Shown: positions 5,898-11,670 of the stretch, piece by piece
Layout of the letters: each line of letters opens with the position of its first letter
Numbering within the stretch: position 1 is the stretch's first letter
From: a virus
Virus record (IMG/VR): IMGVR_UViG_3300036861_000563
Span: 1 to 23,846 of that record
DNA: 23,846 nucleotides
Strand: one strand, 5' to 3'
Notes under the pieces: model-generated
Told to the model about the DNA's origin: nothing
The model's database searches: none
The model's input: only the letters and a program-made list of their open reading frames with translations
Made by a program: the position numbers and the translations under genes

Positions 5898-6152
5898 ATG
5901 ACCGATTACCTCTCCCGCCGATTCGCCACCGGTCCTGAAATTCTCGGGGATCGATACTCCGCCGCCTGTGACTTTGCAACAAACTTCATGGATGATGCCG
6001 TCGACAAAGTTATTACCGGTCTCTGCCGGGACTTCAACTTGACGACGATTCAAGCCCATATCGTATGGGATGAGATCTTTGCCTGGCTGACCGATCCTGA
6101 CCGCATCGCTGACGAAGCCGATGACCGTGCAATCCGAAAGGGTAAGGCATGA
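5898..6152 (+). CDS. Hypothetical 84-aa protein on a leaderless mRNA
   Basis: The frame is open from 5808, but ATG 5898 is the proper start because the consensus promoter at 5863-5891 lies inside the longer version and no ribosome site precedes 5898. The product starts MTDYLSRRFATGPEILGDRY. It is mildly acidic and probably helical (DAVDKVITGLCRDFNL, AHIVWDEIFAWLTDPDRIAD). No TM segment or known motif is seen. Leaderless mRNAs are common in Actinobacteria and are translated straight after infection. That, with the strong promoter, suggests an early accessory protein acting on the host. Function unknown. Confidence 0.7.
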   Translation: MTDYLSRRFATGPEILGDRYSAACDFATNFMDDAVDKVITGLCRDFNLTTIQAHIVWDEIFAWLTDPDRIADEADDRAIRKGKA

Positions 6153-6217
6153 TACTACAACTAATGATCACCATTAGTGGTTTGATCTTTACGTGGAAGG
6201 TGATGAGTCTTGACTGA
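6149..6217 (+). CDS. Possible 22-aa hydrophobic leader-like ORF
   Basis: ATG 6149 overlaps the previous stop as ATGA, AAAGGGTAAGG lies upstream, and the stop (6215-6217) overlaps the start of the next gene. The product (MILQLMITISGLIFTWKVMS plus two residues) is hydrophobic. It could be a real mini-protein or only serve to couple translation of its neighbours. Confidence 0.35.
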   Translation: MILQLMITISGLIFTWKVMSLD

Positions 6218-6401
6218 TATGCCGGTATGGGCTAAGACCCTGATACTAATAGTAGTTGTCATTGTTGCATGGTCACTACAATTCGCGTTCGCTCTGATAC
6301 GGTGGGGTTATATCACTTACCAGGCAATACAAGAAGGAGGTGATCCTGAACAGATCATCCGTTTAGCTTTGACAAGACCTACCTATGAAGATACTTTATA
6401 A
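6210..6401 (+). CDS. Small single-TM membrane protein (63 aa)
   Basis: TTG 6210 is chosen because AAGGTGAT (6197-6204), an excellent match to the anti-Shine-Dalgarno sequence, sits 5 bases upstream; ATG 6219 is the alternative but is too far from it. Residues about 8-28 (KTLILIVVVIVAWSLQFAFA) form one strong TM segment, followed by a short charged tail with EGGDPEQIIRLAL. It is probably cotranscribed with the leaderless gene. A regulatory, holin-like or superinfection-exclusion role is possible, but no family is recognised. Its 3' end lies in one arm of the hairpin at 6390-6429. Confidence 0.65.
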   Translation: MTDMPVWAKTLILIVVVIVAWSLQFAFALIRWGYITYQAIQEGGDPEQIIRLALTRPTYEDTL

Positions 6402-6429
6402 GATAACTCTTCTTCTTATTTAAAGTATC
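6390..6429 (+). terminator. AT-rich hairpin after the 63-aa gene
   Basis: GATACTTTATAAG (6390-6402) pairs with CTTATTTAAAGTATC (6415-6429), apart from a 2-base bulge, around a 12-base loop. The left arm overlaps the last codons and stop of the upstream gene. No long T-run follows immediately, although T-rich sequence appears by 6452. It may be a weak terminator or part of the larger inverted-repeat cluster. Confidence 0.4.
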
Positions 6430-6431
6430 CT

Positions 6432-6494
6432 TGTTAAGGTAGGTTAAGTTACTTTGTTCTTTCTTTAATCAAACAATGTTAACATACCTTAACA
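6432..6494. repeat. 16-bp inverted repeat
   Basis: TGTTAAGGTAGGTTAA (6432-6447) is inverted as TTAACATACCTTAACA (6479-6494) with a single mismatch, around a 31-base AT-rich spacer. A further base pair extends the stem. Length and fidelity exceed chance for this composition; it could bind a dimeric replication or regulatory protein. Confidence 0.6.
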
Positions 6495-6585
6495 AACAGT
6501 GTTGTTTAGTATAAAGATAATGAACCCCCCTCTCTGTTTAATCCCGGCCTTGACAAATGGCTACGTGGTCCAGTTCTCCCGCGGA

Positions 6586-6599
6586 CTAAGAGCTCTTAG
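6586..6599. repeat. Perfect 14-bp palindrome
   Basis: CTAAGAGCTCTTAG is exactly self-complementary without a central spacer, as expected for a dimeric DNA-binding protein site rather than an RNA hairpin. Confidence 0.5.
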
Positions 6600-6742
6600 C
6601 GTAACATTTACACCGTTACTATGAAACATGCATGTGTTCGAGGAATGAATTCCCGACGCGGTTCCTTGCTTTGGTATTCCCTCCTTGCATATGATGAGTA
6701 AGTTCCCGGACTTCAGCCAAACGTATATCACCCATTAGCCAA

Positions 6743-6758
6743 CCAGATCTAGATCTGG
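6743..6758. repeat. Perfect 16-bp palindrome before the first late gene
   Basis: CCAGATCTAGATCTGG ends 7 bases before the ribosome site AAAGGA (6766-6771) of the gene at 6777. As DNA it could be an operator; as RNA it could fold into a 6-bp stem with a CTAG loop just ahead of the ribosome site. Confidence 0.55.
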
Positions 6759-6776
6759 GTGAGACAAAGGACCACC

Positions 6777-7178
6777 TTGCCTATTATCGCAGCGCAAGAC
6801 TGGGCGACTCTAGGCACCTTTCTTGGCGGCGCCGGAGTTATCCTTGGGGCAGTTGCCACCTTTGTTATGCGCAAGGACACTAAGCGCACCACAGAACTGC
6901 AACTAGCTCAGGAGATACAAAGAAACGTTTTCGACCAAACAGTTAAACGCCTTGAGACCACAGAAGAACGGCTCGGCGATGCCAACAAAACCATTGATGA
7001 TCTCAGAGCTCAACAGCGTCAATCTGACGAGAGAGCTATCATAAGCGATCGCAAGTACCAAGAACTAGAACAACGACATCATGACTGCGAAGTCGGACGT
7101 CGAACCTTAGAAACTCAACTTCAGGTCGTTATGATGACGGTGGAGGAGTTAAAGCGTGACCGTGACAGCGACCGGTGA
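6777..7178 (+). CDS. N-terminal TM plus coiled-coil protein, possible lysis accessory
   Basis: I choose TTG 6777, 5 bases after AAAGGA; the longer GTG 6759 start would sit at the edge of the 16-bp palindrome without a ribosome site. The 133-residue product has a TM segment at about residues 12-32 (GTFLGGAGVILGAVATFVM) and then a long charged coiled coil to the end (TEERLGDANKTIDDLRAQQ). This layout fits small actinophage membrane proteins near lysis genes and formally resembles an i-spanin. No endolysin is in the window to confirm a lysis cassette. It overlaps the next membrane protein by 23 bases. Confidence 0.6.
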   Translation: MPIIAAQDWATLGTFLGGAGVILGAVATFVMRKDTKRTTELQLAQEIQRNVFDQTVKRLETTEERLGDANKTIDDLRAQQRQSDERAIISDRKYQELEQRHHDCEVGRRTLETQLQVVMMTVEELKRDRDSDR

Positions 7179-7551
7179 ATTCAAACCCAATCTCCGCTAT
7201 CGTATTACTAAAGCCATCCAGACCTTTGGCCTTTTGCTGGTTGGTGTGGGTGTGGTCGTAACGGCCCTGGCAGTTAAAGATCTGGCCTCTTTGGCCCGAC
7301 GCAACCAGGAAGAAGCTGATTGTCGAGCTCAGATAGCTGCTGATCTAGCGGTAGTTGAGGCTGAGCTTAATGGTACTGGGTGGGATACACTGTTAACTAA
7401 TTTTACTCATCCACGTCCTGATCCTAACAATCCAACACTGCTTGATCCAGAAGTTCAAAAACGGGTAGATAAGATGTTAGAATTACTAAACAATGATCTA
7501 CCTAGGACTAAGGACCGAAGAGATCGTATAATTGAGCTTTGTGAGAGATAA
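7156..7551 (+). CDS. Single-TM membrane protein, partner of the preceding gene
   Basis: GTG 7156 lies 8 bases after GGAGGA (7142-7147). The 131-residue product has a short basic N-terminus, a TM segment at about residues 20-40 (FGLLLVGVGVVVTALAVKDL) and a probably extracytoplasmic domain with a Pro/Asn-rich middle and helical ends. Cysteines near residue 57 and near the C-terminus could form a disulfide. Two overlapping one-TM genes side by side suggest a functional pair, for example holin and modulator, which is inference. Confidence 0.6.
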   Translation: MTVTATGEFKPNLRYRITKAIQTFGLLLVGVGVVVTALAVKDLASLARRNQEEADCRAQIAADLAVVEAELNGTGWDTLLTNFTHPRPDPNNPTLLDPEVQKRVDKMLELLNNDLPRTKDRRDRIIELCER

Positions 7552-7698
7552 CTAACACCAGCCGTTAGTCTTACTCTAGCTCAACTGCCATCCTATGCGG
7601 AGGCCGATTAGTGACGACTACATGGCTAGAACGATAGAATCTTACATCATATGCTTTCATACGCTTAAGGGCAGTATACTGCTTAGGAGAAAGAGCCC
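7552..7698. other. Intergenic region with palindrome GCAGTATACTGC
   Basis: A weak hairpin ACTAAC/GTTAGT (7551-7569) follows the preceding stop. The perfect 12-bp palindrome GCAGTATACTGC (7671-7682) ends 2 bases before the ribosome site AGGAGA (7685-7690) of the esterase gene. No convincing gene or promoter is seen. Confidence 0.45.
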
Positions 7699-9213
7699 AT
7701 GCAAAACATTCGCTACAGAGGTAAGAGTGATATACGGCGGATAACTGACGCTCAATGGTTGAGTGTGGGCATAACTGCTCCTACTATTGAGTGGACAAAG
7801 GCTAATGGCTATGAGGTAATTATTGATGACCTGGCTGCGGCTTATTGTTTAGCTCAGGGTGAGTTTGAGGCTGGTGACCCTAACCAGAAATTTGGGAATA
7901 TTCTTAGGTCACCTCACGTTGAGATTTCTCCTGGCTTTGGTCAGGTGTGGGACGCTGCTAAGGCGACGGCGGGCTCTAGCCTTATCCACGCTCACGTTAT
8001 TGGTGATAGTATGGCTTGTAGTGGTTCTGGTGTAACCCCTAACACGATAGATAATAGGCGAAATCTTAACATTACGGGGTTACTTGAGACGCAGATTAAG
8101 ACGAAGTATGGCAATGGTGGTACAGGTTATTTGAGCCATGAGTTTACGACAGCTACTGGTACATGGACAGCTAGGATGGGGTTCGCTGGCACTGAAATAA
8201 CGGCTAGTGCTGCTGCTAGTTTACAGTGGACTAATATCTTTGGCACGACTGTTAGGATCTATTTTAAGAACCAGCAGTCACCGGTGGGGTCGTTTAGATG
8301 GCGAATTGATGGGGGTGCCTGGTTGCCGGTTACACCGCCGGTGGATACTGTGCCACCGCTGGGGCTTACACAATTTGAGCCAGGCTATGCGCAGGTAGAA
8401 GGTTTGGCGGATACTGCTCATACGATAGATATTGAGTGGGTGAGTGGTACGGTAGCTATTAATGGAATACTGGGCTTTCGGGCTGCTGGTATAGTTTTTA
8501 GTCGGATTGGTCAATCTGGTCGGGCGCTTTGTGACTATGATCTGGCTATTCGTGGTAGGATTGTCTGTGGGACTACTAATACTAGCACTAATGTTACGTC
8601 AGCTGCGCACGGGGCTTTTAACAGCAGCATGATTAATATGTACTTGCAGGGAGCCGGCATAGCTGCTGACGCGAAAATAACTGCGGTCGCTGCTGATGGC
8701 TCTAGTTGTACTATAGATAAGGCAGCTACTGCTACGGCTACTGTAACATTGAAGCTTTGTTATAAGCCTACGTTGGGATCTCTCATTCCTAGGCTGGTGG
8801 TTGATCCCACGTTTAGTGTGGGGCTGTATAGAGCACACTTGCTGATATTTATGATAGGCATTAATGACTATGATGAGGGTACTACCACACTAGATTATAA
8901 GGCTTCTATGGGCCGGTGGATGAAGACGTACATGAGTGGTACTGCTACAAATTATAGTCCAGATGTTGTTGTTATTACGGAGCATGGAGCGGATTGGTTT
9001 GATCTAGAGTACAAGTATGCGGCTACTGCTTGTGCTAATCGTGAGATGGCCCTTGGTGTGGGCGGAGCACACTATGATGTCTGGGGCATGGGTCATAGAT
9101 CTCACCAGTATTGGCAAGAGGAGCCACACAACTACTTTACTGATAGTGCTCATCTAAACAATGCGGGCTATGCGTATGTAGCAACACAGGTTGGTGAGCT
9201 TTTGTGCCGTTAG
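7699..9213 (+). CDS. SGNH/GDSL esterase-type virion (minor tail) protein
   Basis: ATG 7699 follows AGGAGA. The first 20 residues (IRYRGKSDIRRITDAQW) match a module seen at the start of actinophage virion proteins and again in the gene at 19300. The SGNH hydrolase core is clear: block I HVIGDSMACSGSG with Ser104 as nucleophile, GIND at residues 387-390 (block III oxyanion Asn), and DSAHLN with Asp482 and His485 (block V). A beta-rich insert separates blocks I and III. Such enzymes remove acetyl or acyl groups from carbohydrates or lipids. On a virion this would modify host surface glycans or envelope during adsorption. The gene lies upstream of packaging genes, away from the tail genes. Length 504 aa, apparently complete. 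Confidence 0.8.
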   Translation: MQNIRYRGKSDIRRITDAQWLSVGITAPTIEWTKANGYEVIIDDLAAAYCLAQGEFEAGDPNQKFGNILRSPHVEISPGFGQVWDAAKATAGSSLIHAHVIGDSMACSGSGVTPNTIDNRRNLNITGLLETQIKTKYGNGGTGYLSHEFTTATGTWTARMGFAGTEITASAAASLQWTNIFGTTVRIYFKNQQSPVGSFRWRIDGGAWLPVTPPVDTVPPLGLTQFEPGYAQVEGLADTAHTIDIEWVSGTVAINGILGFRAAGIVFSRIGQSGRALCDYDLAIRGRIVCGTTNTSTNVTSAAHGAFNSSMINMYLQGAGIAADAKITAVAADGSSCTIDKAATATATVTLKLCYKPTLGSLIPRLVVDPTFSVGLYRAHLLIFMIGINDYDEGTTTLDYKASMGRWMKTYMSGTATNYSPDVVVITEHGADWFDLEYKYAATACANREMALGVGGAHYDVWGMGHRSHQYWQEEPHNYFTDSAHLNNAGYAYVATQVGELLCR

Positions 9214-9250
9214 TTACTAATATCTCATCTACAATAAGAAGGGATTGTGA

Positions 9251-9820
9251 ATGTTAACAAAGTATCTTAGCCATGGTACGGTTACTATGGTATTGTCCCA
9301 AGAGCCTACTCCCTGCCCGGTGGGTAAATCTACGTATAACCCTGATCAGGCTCCGTACGAGAACATTAAACACAACGACGAGGCCATTGTTATTCTTGAG
9401 GTCTTTGGTGAAGAAGACGTTGAAGAGCCCGTCGAAGAGCCCGTCGACGTTAGTGAAGAACTTACTGACGAAGAGCCTCTCGAGGAGGATTTTCAGGGTG
9501 AAGATTCCCAGAATCTTAACGTTAGTGACGACGTTGAACCTTTGGTTGGTGAATTGGTCTCTGTTCCAGCAGAGCCGGAGGATCCTAAGGACCGGGTCGC
9601 TGGAGACTTTGTCATAGAGGTTGTTGCGGGCTCTATGAACAGGTTGACTGAGATAGTTACTTGGGTCAATATGAAGCTGGCTGAGTTGCTTCCTGACACA
9701 ACTGTGGCTATCAGGGACTATGTGGCTTTTACACCGTTTGAAGCCATTAGTGTAGGTAGTGATACGAAGTTTGCTTCTAGCACTAGGGTGATTGAAGATT
9801 TAGAGGGGGAAGATTCTTAG
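9251..9820 (+). CDS. Acidic hypothetical protein (189 aa)
   Basis: ATG 9251 follows AAGAAGGGA. The N-terminal 50 residues look folded (GKSTYNPDQAPYENIKHNDE). Residues about 55-85 are a Glu/Asp/Pro-rich linker with a tandem VEEP repeat. The C-terminal 80 residues appear globular (DFVIEVVAGSMNRLTEIVTW). It follows the esterase closely and may be a virion or tail-associated partner; no family is recognised. The last codons GEDS repeat an internal GEDSQNLN segment because a 20-base element is duplicated. Confidence 0.65.
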   Translation: MLTKYLSHGTVTMVLSQEPTPCPVGKSTYNPDQAPYENIKHNDEAIVILEVFGEEDVEEPVEEPVDVSEELTDEEPLEEDFQGEDSQNLNVSDDVEPLVGELVSVPAEPEDPKDRVAGDFVIEVVAGSMNRLTEIVTWVNMKLAELLPDTTVAIRDYVAFTPFEAISVGSDTKFASSTRVIEDLEGEDS

Positions 9821-9829
9821 AATCTTAAC
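9501..9829 (+). repeat. Duplicated palindromic element AAGATTC-YY-AGAATCTTAAC
   Basis: AAGATTCCCAGAATCTTAAC (9501-9520) and AAGATTCTTAGAATCTTAAC (9810-9829) differ at two central bases. The second contains a perfect 17-base palindrome (9810-9826) that spans the TAG stop of the acidic gene. Both lie in the same reading frame. Confidence 0.6.
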
Positions 9830-9830
9830 A

Positions 9831-10031
9831 ATGCCTAGTACTGATCGCCACAACAAAGCTGGACCTATAGTTAAGGGAGCTTTGAGAGATAGAGAACAGC
9901 AGTGGTTAGATAACTTTAGGCTTAGGCATCCGTTAGTGCAAGAGCAAACATGTAATTTGATAATCTTAGTGCACAGGCAGGATGAGGGTAGAAGTTATGC
10001 TAGCCATTTGCCTGGCGAGTGTCATCCGTAA
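9831..10031 (+). CDS. Possible small hypothetical protein (66 aa)
   Basis: ATG 9831 lies 10 bases after the acidic gene but has no clear ribosome site; the palindrome just upstream could influence it. The product (MPSTDRHNKAGPIVKGALRD at its start) is polar, with one Cys near the middle and GECHP at the end. It fills an otherwise empty 250-base gap before the terminase gene, which favours a real gene, but no family is recognised. Confidence 0.4.
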   Translation: MPSTDRHNKAGPIVKGALRDREQQWLDNFRLRHPLVQEQTCNLIILVHRQDEGRSYASHLPGECHP

Positions 10032-10070
10032 ATCCCTGAGAAACTTGAGGCACTGAAGGGAGCGAGTGAG

Positions 10071-10718
10071 ATGCCCGCTAAGGTACGTATCATTGACTTT
10101 ACTGAGGACGGTCCGGGGACCGTAGGTGGTGTAAATACACCCAAGCATAAAGTAAAGATGGATGATAAGAAGCAGATAAGAGCTAGAATTCGTCGTAGAA
10201 GTAAGGTCTCTAAGGAAGAATTTGAGACGTTGTACAAGCCTTTGGATGAGTGGGATCCCGAGGAACTGGCCAGAGGTCGACCTCGTAATGCTGCTGGCGA
10301 CTTTAGAGGAAAAGCTCCGTCGTGGATGACTCGTGAGATGCACGAGGCTATTTTGGCGAAGTTTAAAGAGGTCGTCAAGGCTGAGATGAATGCTCATACG
10401 GTGCAGGCTTTACAGGTAGTTCAGAAAGTTTTGACGGACGACCACGTCGATACTAGAGGCAAACCATTAGTGGCTGCTAGTACTAAGTTGGATGCTGCTA
10501 AGTTCCTTATCGAACATATGGTTGGTAAGCCTCAGGTGCGTCAGCAGGTTGACATAAGCGTCAAACTCCAAGCGTTGTTAGCTACAGCTATTGGAGGTCC
10601 AGTAGATAATGCTGGTAGAGAGCTGTTGGCTGGTCCTATGACAATGCCGGTGTCTGAGTTTGCGACGGCCTTTGGTGTCATTGATGTAGATCCTGAGGAA
10701 GATGACGACGATGAGTGA
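10071..10718 (+). CDS. terS: Putative terminase small subunit
   Basis: ATG 10071 follows GAAGGGAGCGAG. The 215-residue protein has the segment DEWDPEELARGRPRNAAGDF with RGKAPSW just after, which I know from small-terminase-like proteins just upstream of actinophage large terminases. A helical DAAKFLIEHMVGKP and an acidic tail (DPEEDDDDE) follow. Small terminases recognise phage DNA and regulate the large subunit during packaging. The large subunit starts 950 bases downstream. No sequence-level helix-turn-helix is obvious, so the assignment rests on pattern and context. Confidence 0.65.
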   Translation: MPAKVRIIDFTEDGPGTVGGVNTPKHKVKMDDKKQIRARIRRRSKVSKEEFETLYKPLDEWDPEELARGRPRNAAGDFRGKAPSWMTREMHEAILAKFKEVVKAEMNAHTVQALQVVQKVLTDDHVDTRGKPLVAASTKLDAAKFLIEHMVGKPQVRQQVDISVKLQALLATAIGGPVDNAGRELLAGPMTMPVSEFATAFGVIDVDPEEDDDDE

Positions 10719-10863
10719 ACCTCTTACTGGCTGGTGGTCTATAGACTCAGAAGAGCTTATGACTATGCTTCGTAGAGTAGAAGCTGGTGAAAGCGCTGAT
10801 TTAGTATATGCTGAGTTTTATGCTAACAGTGACCATGAGTTTATAGGGGGCGACGATGAGTGA
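10711..10863 (+). CDS. Small conserved-type phage protein (50 aa)
   Basis: ATG 10711 overlaps the previous stop by 8 bases (ATGAGTGA), and its own stop overlaps the next start in the same way. The product has MSEPLTGWWSIDSEELMTML followed by RRVEAGESADLVYAEFYANS, resembling short proteins in this position of other actinophages, with no function known to me. It is flanked by identical 14-base copies of CGACGATGAGTGAA (10706-10719, 10851-10864). Confidence 0.7.
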   Translation: MSEPLTGWWSIDSEELMTMLRRVEAGESADLVYAEFYANSDHEFIGGDDE

Positions 10864-11212
10864 AGATGATATCTGTCGTACATGTGATCGTAGTCGTGCT
10901 TGGCATGATGAAAACAGACCTCAGCATCCGTTCAGAGATAAGGGCGATATTGCCCCGATGGGCATTACTGAGAAGGAACGGAGAAAGGCTTTACCTCGAA
11001 AAACTCAGGTGAATACTCATGAGTGGCCCGGTGATCCTATCTTGCGTATTGCTCTGATGTCCAAAGGTATTTTGACGATGGCCGACATTGTTGCGGCTGA
11101 ACAACAACTGCGAGAGGCAGCTTACAATGGCGGGGTCATACAAATCCAGCCCTCTAACTCTGGCAGCAGCTCTGGATCAGATATACCATCTAGGTCAGGA
11201 GAAAGCTCCTGA
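10856..11212 (+). CDS. Hypothetical protein with CxxC motif (118 aa)
   Basis: The start overlaps the previous gene by 8 bases. The N-terminus has CRTCDRSRAWHDENRPQHPF, a pattern I recall from small actinophage proteins near terminase genes; the CxxC and histidines could bind a metal, although only one Cys pair is visible. The middle helical part (ILTMADIVAAEQQLREAAYN) is followed by a low-complexity Ser/Gly tail that overlaps the next gene by 86 bases. Confidence 0.65.
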   Translation: MSEDDICRTCDRSRAWHDENRPQHPFRDKGDIAPMGITEKERRKALPRKTQVNTHEWPGDPILRIALMSKGILTMADIVAAEQQLREAAYNGGVIQIQPSNSGSSSGSDIPSRSGESS

Positions 11213-11501
11213 GGAAATATGTGGCTTACTGGTTGAGGGTAATAGCCTTGACTGGACGCTGTATGTTTTAGATAACATACATCCTATGCCCATGATGGCT
11301 TATGGGCTAGAGCCAGAGGATGTAGGTTCTTGCGTAACTAAAGAGGAGTTCTTTGACTGCGTAACTATCTGGCATACACATCCGTCGGGCATGATCGGAC
11401 CTAGCAAAGGAGATCTGGAGAATTTAGTAGAGGGTGTTAGGTACTTAGTTATGACCATTCCTACGAAGGAGGTGGTGAAGTATGAGCGAGTTCGGTGGTG
11501 A
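11127..11501 (+). CDS. JAMM/MPN-domain metalloprotease-like protein
   Basis: I choose ATG 11127 over an upstream TTG (11088), which has no ribosome site and would lengthen the overlap. The 124-residue product carries the complete JAMM metal site: Glu29 or Glu30 in PEEICGLL and the motif HTHPSGMIGPSKGD, with His83, His85 and Asp96 in exact HxHx10D spacing. JAMM enzymes are zinc isopeptidases or peptidases. Phage members include the tail protein K family, and free-standing forms occur beside terminases in actinophages. All catalytic residues are present, so activity is likely; possible roles are structural-protein processing or removal of host modifiers. Substrate unknown. Confidence 0.75.
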   Translation: MAGSYKSSPLTLAAALDQIYHLGQEKAPEEICGLLVEGNSLDWTLYVLDNIHPMPMMAYGLEPEDVGSCVTKEEFFDCVTIWHTHPSGMIGPSKGDLENLVEGVRYLVMTIPTKEVVKYERVRW

Positions 11502-11670
11502 GCCTGGTCCTCACGGCATAGACAAGCGGAAGACTTCTGTGAACCTCTCTGCTACTGATAAACTTCGTTTAGGCTATACGGCTGGTGTGGAAGATCCAAC
11601 AGCGCCCGTAGACCCTAAGAGGCATGCCTGGAATGGCACTACAGCTGAATTCTATGAGAAGTTTGAATGA
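11482..11670 (+). CDS. Small hypothetical protein upstream of terminase (62 aa)
   Basis: ATG 11482 follows a near-perfect ribosome site AAGGAGGTGGTG (11466-11477). The product begins MSEFGGEPGPHGIDKRKTSV and ends ATTAEFYEKFE-like, with no motif recognised. It overlaps the JAMM gene by 20 bases and the terminase start by ATGA, so it is translationally linked to both. Confidence 0.65.
   Translation: MSEFGGEPGPHGIDKRKTSVNLSATDKLRLGYTAGVEDPTAPVDPKRHAWNGTTAEFYEKFE

Larger units (their letters stand above)
6402..6776. other. Gene-free stretch with clustered palindromes
   Basis: No ORF with a ribosome site is seen on either strand. Besides the two inverted repeats above, it contains GTAAC/GTTAC (6601-6619), the palindrome ACATGCATGT (6626-6635) and two longer palindromes listed separately. 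TTGACA at 6550 has no matching -10. The density of symmetrical sites suggests a control or replication region between accessory and late genes. Confidence 0.5.

Noticed and set aside
6550-6578. TTGACA as a possible promoter
   Set aside because: No -10 hexamer at 16-18 bases downstream (GTTCTC at 17).
6621-6701. ATG ORF of 26 aa in the palindrome cluster
   Set aside because: No ribosome site, no recognisable feature.
6402-6776. tRNA or integration-site search in the gene-free stretch
   Set aside because: No cloverleaf with paired acceptor and T-arm could be built, and there is no integrase gene in the window.
7598-7747. Short ORF upstream of the esterase gene
   Set aside because: No ribosome site and it runs through the esterase start in another frame.
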